A stretch of DNA of 64,000 nucleotides from Nostoc sp. ATCC 43529 (GCA_003326205.1 LWTK01000084.1:186001-250000), one strand, 5' to 3'; shown: positions 1-8,838, numbered from the stretch's first letter. Numbers and translations: made by a program. Notes: generated by a model not told the origin, from the letters alone.

Positions 1-132
1 TTCTGGTTTATTCGGGAAATCATGCAATACACTCCTGATTGTGTCATCGTTTCGCCAGAAAACGTGCAAGTACTTGTAGTGGAAAAACTTAAAACTCTCT
101 GTCAGCATTACAAGCTGGAAGTTTCTTTGTAA
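1..132 (+). CDS. C-terminal end of a probable WYL-domain transcriptional regulator (partial)
   Basis: The window opens inside a reading frame that runs 43 codons to a TAA at 130-132. The tail contains a WFIREIMQY-type stretch followed by a VVEKLKTLC helix. I associate this pattern with the C-terminal extension of WYL-domain helix-turn-helix regulators in cyanobacteria, where it follows the ligand-binding WYL fold. The DNA-binding and WYL domains lie outside the window, so the assignment rests on a short tail and could be wrong. No partner gene can be seen. Confidence 0.45.
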   Translation, partial: FWFIREIMQYTPDCVIVSPENVQVLVVEKLKTLCQHYKLEVSL

Positions 133-275
133 AACGGACTGGGGGCATTTACCAAGGACAAATGACGAAGGACAACACCCACACGCGATCGCCTCCACAC
201 TTCTGGACATATACTTTAAAGAAATGTGACGTTTAATTGCGCTATTGTAAAAATCAGCTTTACATCAGTTGATTT

Positions 276-2633
276 ATGAGCCAGTCTGAAGATCCCATCC
301 AAGCTACTGCTCTGAGTAACCACGATCGCAAACCTATTCATATACCTGGCTCTATTCAACCTCATGGCGTACTATTAGCACTCAGTACTCAGCTAGAGAT
401 AGTGCAAGTCAGCAATAATACCCAAGTATTCTTGGGTAAAGAGCCAGAAGATTTGCTCGGTCAACCGCTGGGCTATTTGCTTGACGCTACAAAAGTGGAA
501 GCTGTTAAGCAGTGCTTGGTAAAAAAAATTGGTAGTTATAGTGCATTTAAAGTATTAATAAACACTTCAAATGGCGAACGATACTTTGACGCTATCGTTC
601 ATCGTATAGAAGAGGCTGCGATCGTGGAGCTAGAACCGACTGATTCAGAATCAAAGTTGAGTTTCTTGGGCTTTCATGAATTGGTAGGTGAAGCGATCGC
701 CAAAATGCAAAGCACATCCAATCTGATAGAATTTTTGCACATCGCAGCACAGAAAATCCAAGAAATCATCGGTTTCGATCGCGTGATGTTCTATCAATTT
801 GACGAATCCGGAGCCGGTTCTGTAGTTGCAGAAGTCAAACGAGAAGATTTATCACCTTATTTAGGACTCCACTATCCGGCTACAGATATTCCAGCCCAAG
901 CTAGGGAATTATATACGCGCTGCTTGCTGCGATTTATTCCTGATTTGACTGCCGAACCTGTCAAGCTAATTCCTACGGAAAATCCGACAACACATCAGCA
1001 TCTTGACTTAAGTTACTCTCTGTTACGGAGTTTTGATTCGTGTTGTATTGAATATCATCAAAACATGGGAGTGACGGCTCTGTTGGTGATTTCCCTGATT
1101 CAAGAGCAAAAACTTTGGGGATTAATATCTTGCCATCATCAAACACCAAAGTATATTTCTTACGAAGTGCGGAAGATGTGCGAATTTTTGGGACAGATTG
1201 TTTCTTCAGAATTAGCGCACAAAATTAGTCATTCGGAATGGGACTATGAAGTAAAGCTCAAATCGCTACAGTCTGAATTTCTCCAGTCGATTTCCCAAGC
1301 AGACAATTTTATTGATGCTCTCATCAAACCTGAAATCCGTTTGTTGGATCTTGTCAGTGCCTCAGGGGCAGCGATTTGTCTGGATAATGAAGTTACCCTC
1401 GTGGGAGCAACACCAAATATTGACCAAGTGCGGGCGCTGATTGAATGGGCGGATACTCAAGTTAATGACAACTTGTTTTTCACTGATTCTTTGCCGAAGC
1501 TTTATCCAGAAGCGCCGAGCTTTAAAGATACTGCTAGCGGTTTGTTGCTGCTGCGGATTTCTCAAGTTCAGCGATATTACATCCTTTGGTTTCGGCCTGA
1601 AGTTATCCAAACAGTAAACTGGGCAGGTAATCCCAACGAATCCATTCAAGCCCAAGCAGATGGTAGCCTGACGGTATCTGTACGAAAATCTTTTGTAGCT
1701 TGGCAAGAAACGGTGAGATTAACTTCTTTACCTTGGAGGATGTGCGAACTTGAGAGTGCTGTGAGTTTGAGAAATGCGATCGTTGGTATTGTACTCTCCA
1801 AAGCTGATGAGTTAGCCAAAATTAATTTGGAGTTAGAACGCAGCAATCAAGAACTAGCCTCTTTTGCCTACGCCGCTTCCCATGACCTCAAAGAACCTTT
1901 GCGAGGGATTTACAATTTTTCGACAGTACTTTTAGAAGACTATGCCCAAATATTAGATGATGACGGCGTTGAGTGTTTGCAGACGGTAGTTTCCTTGTCT
2001 GTACGTATGGAAACGCTGATTAATGCTCTACTACGACTCTCTCAGTTAGGACAAGCACAACTACGAGAGCAAGCAACCGACCTCAACGAATTAGTCGCTC
2101 AAGTCATTGAAGTCTTTGGTGCTAGTCGCCAAGACTCTGAGCTTATGGAAATTCGCATTCCTCGACCTTTACCCATAGTTCAGTGCGATCGCGTTCTTGT
2201 CAACGAAGTCTTCAGTAACCTGATTGGTAACGCCTTCAAATATAACGATAAACCCGAAAAGTGGATTGAGATTGGCTACTTAGAAGAGGACACGGAGACA
2301 CGCAGACACGGGGACACTGAGAAATTACTCACTGCCTCACCGCCTCACGCCCTCCCTGCGTCTTCTTTCCCCGCGTCCCCGCGTCACCCCGTCCCCGCGT
2401 CTTCTTCCTCATACCCAATCTTTTACATCCGCGATAACGGTATTGGAATTCCAGAACATCATCTAGAAACAATCTTTCGACTATTTAAGCGGCTCCACTC
2501 CCAAGAAAAATATGGCGGAGGTGCAGGTGCAGGACTAGCTATTGTTAAGAAAATTGTCGAGTTGCATAACGGTCAAATTTGGGTCGAATCTACCATCGGT
2601 GTTGGCTCGATATTCTATTTTACGCTCGAATAG
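276..2633 (+). CDS. Phytochrome-type sensor histidine kinase with a repeat-derived insert in its ATPase domain
   Basis: A 785-residue red/far-red light sensor kinase. Order: PAS (about 15-120, with the PIHIPGSIQPHG knot motif), GAF (about 145-310), PHY (about 325-505, tongue motifs WAGNP at 449 and RKSF at 470), HisKA (His536 in ASHDLKEPL) and HATPase (Asn652, DNGIGIP at 720, GAGLAI near 751). Asp204 lies in YPATDIP as in canonical phytochromes. Cys256 aligns with the phycocyanobilin-binding Cys of Cph1, but the following His is Cys257. The N-terminal Cys used by biliverdin-type phytochromes is His16. Residues about 669-712 are low-complexity, made of spacer repeats, and lie between the N box and G1 box. 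The downstream gene encodes its likely phosphotransfer partner. It is probably soluble, as no membrane segment is seen. Phytochrome identity is secure; light activity is inferred. Confidence 0.93.
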   Translation: MSQSEDPIQATALSNHDRKPIHIPGSIQPHGVLLALSTQLEIVQVSNNTQVFLGKEPEDLLGQPLGYLLDATKVEAVKQCLVKKIGSYSAFKVLINTSNGERYFDAIVHRIEEAAIVELEPTDSESKLSFLGFHELVGEAIAKMQSTSNLIEFLHIAAQKIQEIIGFDRVMFYQFDESGAGSVVAEVKREDLSPYLGLHYPATDIPAQARELYTRCLLRFIPDLTAEPVKLIPTENPTTHQHLDLSYSLLRSFDSCCIEYHQNMGVTALLVISLIQEQKLWGLISCHHQTPKYISYEVRKMCEFLGQIVSSELAHKISHSEWDYEVKLKSLQSEFLQSISQADNFIDALIKPEIRLLDLVSASGAAICLDNEVTLVGATPNIDQVRALIEWADTQVNDNLFFTDSLPKLYPEAPSFKDTASGLLLLRISQVQRYYILWFRPEVIQTVNWAGNPNESIQAQADGSLTVSVRKSFVAWQETVRLTSLPWRMCELESAVSLRNAIVGIVLSKADELAKINLELERSNQELASFAYAASHDLKEPLRGIYNFSTVLLEDYAQILDDDGVECLQTVVSLSVRMETLINALLRLSQLGQAQLREQATDLNELVAQVIEVFGASRQDSELMEIRIPRPLPIVQCDRVLVNEVFSNLIGNAFKYNDKPEKWIEIGYLEEDTETRRHGDTEKLLTASPPHALPASSFPASPRHPVPASSSSYPIFYIRDNGIGIPEHHLETIFRLFKRLHSQEKYGGGAGAGLAIVKKIVELHNGQIWVESTIGVGSIFYFTLE
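2286..2415 (+). repeat. In-frame short-repeat insert in the phytochrome gene
   Basis: GACACGG/GACGCGG-type short repeats on one side and their complement on the other (CCCCGCGTC blocks) fill about 130 bases inside the kinase ATPase domain. They are read as Ser/Pro/Ala-rich sequence. The same motifs occur in spacers of this window, for example near 8240 and 8400. Confidence 0.8.
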
Positions 2634-2685
2634 TTTAAGATAGTCTCCAAATATATATTTTTGTTAAGTTCTTTTAAGACCACGA

Positions 2686-3159
2686 ATGACAAAAAAACTT
2701 CATGAACCTCTGCTCGTTGTTGAGGACAGCAATGAAGATTTTCGGATGCTACAACGTTTGATGCGGCGCATGTCCGTCCAGAACCCCATACATCGTTGTA
2801 CGAATGGGGATGAGGTTATAGAGTTGCTCTATCAGCAAAGGAGTAATACCTACGACCAGGGCGAAGAACCATGCAACTCTCAACTAGCATTACGACCGTC
2901 TGTGATCTTGCTCGATCTCAATTTACCAGGGATTGATGGCCGCGATATCTTAGCTAGGCTTAAGCAAGACAAGATTTTCAGGGAAATCCCCATCGTTGTT
3001 TTTACTACGTCATCGAACCCCAAGGATATTGAGTTGTGCTATCAAAAGGGCGCAAATGGATATCTAGTAAAGCCGATGGATGCTGAAGAACTAAAAAAGA
3101 CGATTCAAGCTTTTGTGGACTACTGGCTTGAAGCCAATACGCCACCCGTCTTGGATTAG
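2686..3159 (+). CDS. Rcp1-like single-domain response regulator
   Basis: A 157-residue CheY-like receiver with no output domain. Visible residues are the acidic pair Glu13/Asp14, phospho-acceptor Asp77 in LLDLNLPG, Thr107/Thr108 and Lys129 in the LVKP motif. The long loop before beta-3 and the C-terminal FVDYWL helix are typical of the Rcp1 family, which accepts phosphate from cyanobacterial phytochromes. It starts 52 bases after the phytochrome stop on the same strand, so it is most likely its co-transcribed partner. The ATG at 2686 gives a full-length receiver. No downstream target can be inferred. Confidence 0.92.
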   Translation: MTKKLHEPLLVVEDSNEDFRMLQRLMRRMSVQNPIHRCTNGDEVIELLYQQRSNTYDQGEEPCNSQLALRPSVILLDLNLPGIDGRDILARLKQDKIFREIPIVVFTTSSNPKDIELCYQKGANGYLVKPMDAEELKKTIQAFVDYWLEANTPPVLD

Positions 3160-3451
3160 TTTGTTTATTTTTTACTGATGAAGCAGTAGGAACAAAGGGA
3201 TAACAAAAAAGACGACCCAAGGGGCACAGAGACATTCTCGTGTTTGAGTCGCTGTGCTTAATTGTCTGTCTGAGATTGGTTTTCCCCATTTTCCTGTTTT
3301 TCTTGCTGCCTTTTAGTACTTGCGATCGCTTTAGCTTTGGTAAAGAATTTAGATTTTATTTATATTTATTTTATATTATTTTTAGAATTATGCAATAAAC
3401 CACAATCTGGATAAAAGGGATCTACATAGCTCCCCGATCCTCATACTTAAT

Positions 3452-5506
3452 ATGTTGGACACATGGACGCTACTCATCATCGATGATTGTGCAGCCGATC
3501 GCAAAATCTATCGTCGATATCTATTGAAAGATCCGCACCAGTCATACCAGATTTTGGAGGCTGACTGTGCAGAAGAAGGACTCGCATTGTGTCAAAAAAT
3601 ACATTGTGATGTAATTCTGCTGGATTATTGTCTACCCGATCAAAGTGGGTTAGAACTTTTCGACCGGATGCAGCAGGAGATATTTAAGACTTCTGTGCCT
3701 GTGATTATGTTGACAGGACGTGGTGATGAAGAGGTTGCTGTACAGGCAATGAAACGAGGTGCGCTGGATTATTTGGTCAAGCAACACCTGACACAAGATG
3801 TACTGCAACTAGCAGTCCGCAACGCTATCAAGCAATTGTACTTGCAAGCTCAACTCAATAAAACCCGCGAACGTCAACGCTTAATTGCTACAACTTCCCT
3901 GAGAATCCGTCAGTCCCTTAACCTAGAGCAAATTTTGAATACGGCTGTAGCGGAGGTGCAGCAACTTCTGAAATGCGATCGCGTGATGGTATATCAGTTC
4001 GCCACAGATAGAGACGGTAAGATAGTTGCCTCCTCAGTTGAGTCATACCGCACCGTAGCGCTGTGCGATGGCGTCGGGACTGGGAATAAAGAGGACACGG
4101 GGACACAGAGAGAAGTTGGAGCGGAGGCTTCCTCCGCTCCAAACTTCGGAGGACACGGAGAGAAGTTGGAGCGGAGGCTTCCTCTGTTGGCGCAGCCCGC
4201 CGCAGGCATCCAAACTTCGGAGGACACGGAGAATTTTTTCCCTACATCACCGCGTCTCCCGGTCACCGTGTCTTCTTCTTTCACCGCGTCACCCTACCCT
4301 TCGGGAACGCTTTCAGCGAACGGGTTCGCAAGTGACGCTCCTGCGTCGCTACCGCTAACGCTAACGGACTCGACGCAAACCGCCTTCTCTACGAGAGGCT
4401 TCGCCAACGCGCAGCCTCTCGTAGAGAAGACTCCGACTTCCTCACCGCGTCCCCCCGTCAGAGCGTCTTCTTCTCTTACCGCGTCTTATCCCCAATCCCC
4501 AATCCCCAATCCCCAATCCCCAATCCCTCATATTTATGAGCTTGGCTTGTGTAATCATTTAAGCCTGAGAGAGCAATTTGACACTGAATCAAATCTGGTG
4601 GTTCCGATTAATCTCAGCAACAATGGAAACCCAACTCCCAAGCTTTGGGGTTTATTGATTGCCCACCATAATTCTTATGAACGACAGTGGCAAGCTGATG
4701 ATGCCCAGATGTTGAATGAAGTGTCGGTGCAATTAGCTATTGCTATCCAACAGGCGGAATTGCTAGCCCAAACTCAAGCAGCTCTGGCAAAAGAAAAACA
4801 ACTCAATGCATTTAAATCCCAAATTATTGGAACAGTTTCCCATGAGTATCGAACGCCCTTAACTTCAATTTTGGCTGCTGCATCGACTTTGGTAAAACAT
4901 AGCCAGCAACTTAATGAAGACAAGCAGCAAAAATTTTTGGGAATTATTGAACAAAAAGCCAGGTATATGTCTAAACTTGTGGACAATATGCTTTTGGTTA
5001 ATCAATTTGAACTGGAAAAACCCAAGCCCAAGCCAATACAACTCGACTTATTGCAATTTTTTTCTGATTTGATAGAACAAGAGCGAGGAACAGCAGGCGA
5101 TCGCCACGAATTAATTTTTAAAATTACTGGGAATCACCACGGCTTTTGGGGCGATCGCGGGCTTTTACAGCAAATATTTAGTAACTTAATATCCAATGCA
5201 ATTAAGTATTCTCCAGATGGAGGCACTGTAGAGTTCCACCTCATTGGCAAAGAATCACAAATTATTTTTTCCGTCCAAGATTGGGGAATTGGCATCCCGA
5301 TAGGAGATCAAGAAAATTTATTTCAATCTTTCAGTCGGGGAAGTAACGTTGATACAATTCCTGGCACTGGTTTAGGGTTAGCGATCGCCAAAGCTTGTGT
5401 AGAGTTACATGGCGGTAATATCACTTTATCCAGTGAAGTAGGACAAGGAACTAAAGTTACAGTTACCTTACCGAAGGTATTATCAATAAGTCAAATTTCA
5501 ACATAA
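3452..5506 (+). CDS. Hybrid sensor kinase: receiver - GAF - HisKA - HATPase
   Basis: A 684-residue kinase with an N-terminal receiver (1-125; Asp11/Asp12, Asp58 in LLDYCLPD, Lys110). Then come a GAF domain (about 145-435), HisKA (His464 in VSHEYRTPL) and HATPase (Asn582, DWGIGIP at 610, GTGLGLAI at 638). The GAF resembles phytochrome-type sensors (CDRVMVYQF, then NLVVPI and LWGLLIAHH) but has no Cys-His at the bilin site. It is split by about 155 low-complexity residues (205-360) made of several repeat families. It follows the phytochrome and its receiver on the same strand after 292 bases. The position suggests it may take input from that relay through Asp58, but this is inference. No membrane segment is visible. 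Confidence 0.88.
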   Translation: MLDTWTLLIIDDCAADRKIYRRYLLKDPHQSYQILEADCAEEGLALCQKIHCDVILLDYCLPDQSGLELFDRMQQEIFKTSVPVIMLTGRGDEEVAVQAMKRGALDYLVKQHLTQDVLQLAVRNAIKQLYLQAQLNKTRERQRLIATTSLRIRQSLNLEQILNTAVAEVQQLLKCDRVMVYQFATDRDGKIVASSVESYRTVALCDGVGTGNKEDTGTQREVGAEASSAPNFGGHGEKLERRLPLLAQPAAGIQTSEDTENFFPTSPRLPVTVSSSFTASPYPSGTLSANGFASDAPASLPLTLTDSTQTAFSTRGFANAQPLVEKTPTSSPRPPVRASSSLTASYPQSPIPNPQSPIPHIYELGLCNHLSLREQFDTESNLVVPINLSNNGNPTPKLWGLLIAHHNSYERQWQADDAQMLNEVSVQLAIAIQQAELLAQTQAALAKEKQLNAFKSQIIGTVSHEYRTPLTSILAAASTLVKHSQQLNEDKQQKFLGIIEQKARYMSKLVDNMLLVNQFELEKPKPKPIQLDLLQFFSDLIEQERGTAGDRHELIFKITGNHHGFWGDRGLLQQIFSNLISNAIKYSPDGGTVEFHLIGKESQIIFSVQDWGIGIPIGDQENLFQSFSRGSNVDTIPGTGLGLAIAKACVELHGGNITLSSEVGQGTKVTVTLPKVLSISQIST
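4064..4531 (+). repeat. Composite repeat block inserted in frame in the GAF domain
   Basis: About 470 bases of spacer-type repeats. They include two copies of a GAAGTTGGAGCGGAGG unit, the first followed by its complement (4112-4147), CCCCGCGTC-type runs, tandem CCCAATC units (4492-4525) and a perfect 17-bp inverted repeat at 4384-4400/4413-4429. The frame stays open throughout. Confidence 0.85.
4384..4429. repeat. Perfect 17-bp inverted repeat inside a coding region
   Basis: CTTCTCTACGAGAGGCT at 4384-4400 is the exact complement of 4413-4429, with a 12-base loop. It lies inside the kinase gene at 3452-5506. Confidence 0.9.
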
Positions 5507-5817
5507 GAATAATTCATAATTCAAAGGCAATAGGCAACAGGCAATAAGGGAATCTCCATAATTCAAATTAGGGAATTTTAAAAAGGACGCATTACAAACA
5601 TATAAGACAATACAGTTGAGTTAGACCCAAAAACCTGATTCTTGCATAGGTTGGGTTTTAGAGGGATCTAAAACTTTTGATACCAACAAGAGGACTTTTC
5701 AAACATCCTCTAAAACCCACCTCGTTTCAAATGTTTAATTTTTTTATAATTCAAATTAGCAGCAAAGAGTTCGATTATTCGAGCAGGTTATTTTCACTAT
5801 TGCCTGTTGCCTCTTTT
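5507..5817. other. Spacer with a small inverted-repeat element
   Basis: The spacer between two convergent genes holds GGCAATAGGCAACAGGCAAT-type tandem repeats near 5525. It also holds an inverted repeat: GGGTTTTAGAGG at 5653-5664 pairs exactly with 5707-5718, and flanking AGGT/ACCT extends the stem with one bulged base. The arms enclose about 40 bases. It could act as a bidirectional terminator or be a small mobile palindrome. No gene is convincing here. Confidence 0.6.
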
Positions 5818-6321
5818 CTAATCTCGAATTTCGATTTTAGTAATCAGCCATTCTTTGATTGTTTTTCCACAAGGTTCAGCACTTTGACAATCATTGACAT
5901 CTTCTAGTTTATAAAATAAATTTACATTTTTATTAACGTATTTATCTGGTTCGCAAACGTCAAATGTCGCGCCAAGGCCTTCATATAATTTACCATTGTG
6001 ATTGACAACAGAAACATAGCATTTTAAATCACCATTTTGCATATCTTTAATAGTACCAAAAGCTGGTTTATCATTTTTTATAGATGCCCGTTCAGATGCA
6101 ATGGAATCATTAGTAGCTTTTGGATTTTTCTGCTGAACTAGCTTTTCTTTATTACCAAAATTCGATTTAGAACTACTTTGGTTAGCTGTTACAGTATCGT
6201 TTTGATTAGCTTTATTTTCTTGAGAAGCACTGTTACTAGTGTTACTACAACTACCAACCAAGATAGAGCAAATAAGGAATGTAAGAGTCAAGATGATTTT
6301 TTTCATATTATTCATATTCAT
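5818..6321 (-). CDS. Hypothetical lipoprotein
   Basis: A 167-residue protein with a hydrophobic N-terminus ending in a VGSC lipobox (Cys25), so it should be lipid-anchored. A polar Ser/Asn/Gln-rich linker (about 26-85) follows. The C-terminal part (about 86-167) contains Cys104, Cys125, Cys146 and Cys151 and looks like a small folded domain. I do not recognise the family. Met1, Met3 and Met6 are all possible starts; Met6 would leave the most typical signal peptide. It is transcribed away from truB. Confidence 0.65.
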   Translation of the reverse strand: MNMNNMKKIILTLTFLICSILVGSCSNTSNSASQENKANQNDTVTANQSSSKSNFGNKEKLVQQKNPKATNDSIASERASIKNDKPAFGTIKDMQNGDLKCYVSVVNHNGKLYEGLGATFDVCEPDKYVNKNVNLFYKLEDVNDCQSAEPCGKTIKEWLITKIEIRD

Positions 6322-6348
6322 GAAATTGTAATTTTCTGGACTTCTGAT

Positions 6349-6431
6349 ACAGCATAATTCAGAAGTAAAATAGGATTTATACTCAGCTTTGAAGCTAACC
6401 TAGTCTACTTCATGAACTTGGAATTTGCTGT
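6349..6431. mobile_element. MITE-like element with ACAGCA/TGCTGT ends, copy 1
   Basis: An 83-bp element bounded by ACAGCA and TGCTGT. It shares AATTCAGAAGT, AAAATAG, AGCTTTGAAG and TACTTCATG blocks, in the same order, with the element at 15377-15467. It lies between the lipoprotein gene and truB. Confidence 0.6.
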
Positions 6432-6496
6432 ATAATAAAAAATTATATTGATGTTTTAAGCATTTATATATACTTTAAAATGGAAGTATTGATGTT

Positions 6497-7381
6497 GTGT
6501 TGTCTCAAGGTTTTCTTAACTTAAACAAACCATTTGACTGGACTTCCCACGATTGTGTGGCGCGGGCGCGGAAATTGTTGCGCCTCAAACGCGTGGGACA
6601 TGCAGGAACTTTAGATCCAGCAGCTACCGGAGTGTTACCTATCGCCTTTGGTAAAGCCACCAGATTATTACAATATTTACCAGAAAACAAAGCTTACAAA
6701 GCGACAATTCGCTTGGGCGTGCGTACCACAACTGATGACTTACAAGGTGAAATTATTAATTCTCAAGCTTGTGGTGGATTGAGTTTAGCACAAGTAAAAA
6801 CTGCACTATCAAAATTTCAAGGCAAAATTGAGCAAATCCCACCCAATTACAGTGCAATTCAAGTGGATGGAAAACGTCTCTACGATTTAGCACGTCAAGG
6901 TAAAACGGTGGAAGTTCCAGTGCGGACAGTGGAGATTTTTCACATAGAAATTTTGGAATGGCGGGAAGGAGATTTTCCAGAATTGGATGTGGCGATCGCC
7001 TGCGGAAGTGGTACATATATTAGAGCGATCGCTCGTGACTTGGGTGCAATTTTAGAAACTGGTGGCACTCTTGCCGCGTTAATTCGTACCGAAAGCAGTG
7101 GCTTCCATTTAACAGATAGTCTTAGTTTCACAGATTTAGAAACACAACTACAAGCCGGAATATTTCAACCCATTTCTGTTGATGCGCCATTACAACATTT
7201 GTCGTCTGTTACTTTACCACTAACATCTGCTCAAAAATGGTGCCAGGGTCAGCGAGTTTCTTTAACTTTCGATGTTTCTAGAATAGTGCGAGTTTATGAT
7301 GAAGAGACTCGCTTTTTAGGTATTGGAAAATTACAAAACGAAGGGTTGATCCCCCAAATGGTTTTTGAACCGATTTCTTAA
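6497..7381 (+). CDS. truB: tRNA pseudouridine(55) synthase TruB
   Basis: A 294-residue enzyme that makes pseudouridine 55 in the T loop of tRNAs. The N-terminal GFLNLNKPFDWTSHDCV and the catalytic motif GHAGTLDPAATGVLP (the Asp is the nucleophile) are diagnostic. YKATIRLGV, PPNYSAIQVDGKRLYDLAR and GTYIRAIARDLG are further family motifs, and the length is normal. Translation appears to start at GTG 6497, since no ATG in this frame precedes the conserved N-terminus. The alpha/beta hydrolase gene begins 16 bases after its stop on the same strand, so the two are probably co-transcribed. Confidence 0.96.
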   Translation: MLSQGFLNLNKPFDWTSHDCVARARKLLRLKRVGHAGTLDPAATGVLPIAFGKATRLLQYLPENKAYKATIRLGVRTTTDDLQGEIINSQACGGLSLAQVKTALSKFQGKIEQIPPNYSAIQVDGKRLYDLARQGKTVEVPVRTVEIFHIEILEWREGDFPELDVAIACGSGTYIRAIARDLGAILETGGTLAALIRTESSGFHLTDSLSFTDLETQLQAGIFQPISVDAPLQHLSSVTLPLTSAQKWCQGQRVSLTFDVSRIVRVYDEETRFLGIGKLQNEGLIPQMVFEPIS

Positions 7382-7397
7382 ACTTGAAGGTCAAATA

Positions 7398-8282
7398 ATG
7401 AGCGATCGCCACAGTTATACTAATGCTGCTGCAAATCTCAACGTCTACGTCCAAGGTCAAGGGTTTCCAATTTTAGCCCTACATGGTCATCCTGGTTCTG
7501 GTCGTAGTCTTTCTGTATTCACCAATCATTTATCAAAACGCTACAAAACCTTTGCCCCAGATTTACGTGGATACGGCAAAAGTCGCTGGAATGAAAAATT
7601 TGATATGAATGACCATTTGACCGACTTAGAAGTGTTGCTAGATCGGTTTGAAATTGATAAATGTTTAGTATTAGGATGGTCACTTGGCGGTATTCTGGCA
7701 ATGGAACTGGCATTGCGTTTACCAAAGCGGATTACGGGTCTGATTTTGGTAGCGACAGCCGCAAAACCCCGTGGTAGCCATCCCCCCATCACTTGGCAAG
7801 ATAATTTATATACTGGCGTTGCAGGCCTACTGAATTATATAAAACCGAGTTGGCAGTGGAATATTGAAACTTTTGGCAAGCGATCGCTTTTTCGCTATTT
7901 AATCCAACAACATACATCGACTAGTTACAGCTATATTGCCACCGAAGCAGTGCCCGCATATTTGCAAACTTCTCCTGCTGCTACTCGCGCTCTATATAGT
8001 GCAATTCAAGCAGGGTATGACAGACTTTTAGACTTGTCACAAATTCAATGTCCTAGTCTAGTACTTGCCGGCGTTCAAGACCGTCACATCACAGTTGATT
8101 CCAGCCTAGAAACAGCTCGACACCTCAACAATTGCCAGTGGAAATGCTACCCTAATACTGCCCACCTTTTCCCGTGGGAAGTTCCCCAACTCGTACTGAG
8201 TGATATTGACCGTTGGCTGGAAGAACATCCCCAGGTAAGAGGACGCGGGGACGCTCTTAAAGAAAAGGACGCGGGGACATAA
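7398..8282 (+). CDS. Alpha/beta hydrolase
   Basis: A 294-residue alpha/beta-hydrolase fold protein. It has the oxyanion HGHPGSG segment, nucleophile Ser in GWSLGG, a late catalytic Asp region (VLAGVQDRHI) and catalytic His in NTAHLFPWE. The substrate cannot be told from sequence. I chose ATG 7398, which has GAAGG eight bases upstream; a TTG at 7365 in the same frame would overlap truB. The last residues (about VRGRGDALKEKDAGT) are translated from a short-repeat tract that continues past the stop, so the original C-terminus has been replaced or extended. It lies 16 bases after truB, probably in the same transcript. Confidence 0.87.
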   Translation: MSDRHSYTNAAANLNVYVQGQGFPILALHGHPGSGRSLSVFTNHLSKRYKTFAPDLRGYGKSRWNEKFDMNDHLTDLEVLLDRFEIDKCLVLGWSLGGILAMELALRLPKRITGLILVATAAKPRGSHPPITWQDNLYTGVAGLLNYIKPSWQWNIETFGKRSLFRYLIQQHTSTSYSYIATEAVPAYLQTSPAATRALYSAIQAGYDRLLDLSQIQCPSLVLAGVQDRHITVDSSLETARHLNNCQWKCYPNTAHLFPWEVPQLVLSDIDRWLEEHPQVRGRGDALKEKDAGT

Positions 8283-8323
8283 GGACGCGGTGACGCTCTT
8301 AAAGAAGAGGACGCAAAGACATA
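8240..8323. repeat. 42-bp tandem direct repeat
   Basis: Two adjacent 42-base copies (8240-8281 and 8282-8323) start AGGACGCGG and contain GACGCTCTTAAAGAA. They differ at a few positions. The first copy encodes the end and stop of the hydrolase. More GACGCGG units follow to about 8340. Confidence 0.85.
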
Positions 8324-8448
8324 GGGACGCGGTGACGCGGTGAAATTAAGAAGATGCAAAGAAGGGAAAACCAGGAACGAGGCGTTAAAAAATTCCCCGT
8401 GTCTCCCCATCCCCGTGTCCCCGTGTCCTCTTCCTTCTCTTGCCTAAA

Positions 8449-8751
8449 TTAAATTTGACCGCCAAAGGCAGGCTGTACTTTGCGGTCAAATCTTTCCCCC
8501 AAGTCTTCAGCGATTGTTAAAGTATTGGGTTTGCAGCGTTTGACATTTACAACAATTCCCTGCGCTCCTTCGGCCTCCAAATCTTCTATGTATCCAACGC
8601 TGGCGGATTTTGCATCAGGGTAATTCAGAAATGGCCCGAAGTAGTATGTGCAGCGGGGATTTTGCGTTGCAATTTCTACCCACCAAGCCAAGCCGAGGTA
8701 GTTGAACGTATTAATCAACCCTTCCTTGAGATTATGCCAAATGGTTTTCAT
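8449..8751 (-). CDS. DUF1816 domain protein
   Basis: A 100-residue protein with LGLAWWVEIAT, YYFGPF and GYIEDLEAEGA motifs that I recognise as the cyanobacterial DUF1816 family; the length is normal. Family members have no established function in what I know. No signal peptide or membrane segment is seen. It lies 88 bases downstream of the rlmB-like gene on the same strand. Confidence 0.8.
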   Translation of the reverse strand: MKTIWHNLKEGLINTFNYLGLAWWVEIATQNPRCTYYFGPFLNYPDAKSASVGYIEDLEAEGAQGIVVNVKRCKPNTLTIAEDLGERFDRKVQPAFGGQI

Positions 8752-8838
8752 GGTTTTCGCTGATTTGTAAACGTGCTACAGGGTGTTAAGGGATATGTTA
8801 CTTTATTATCTTTTACATTTCTTTATACTCTTTTACTG

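Noticed and set aside
5677..5907. Plus-strand frame opposite the lipoprotein gene
   Set aside because: It overlaps the real minus-strand gene and an inverted repeat, and has no plausible product.
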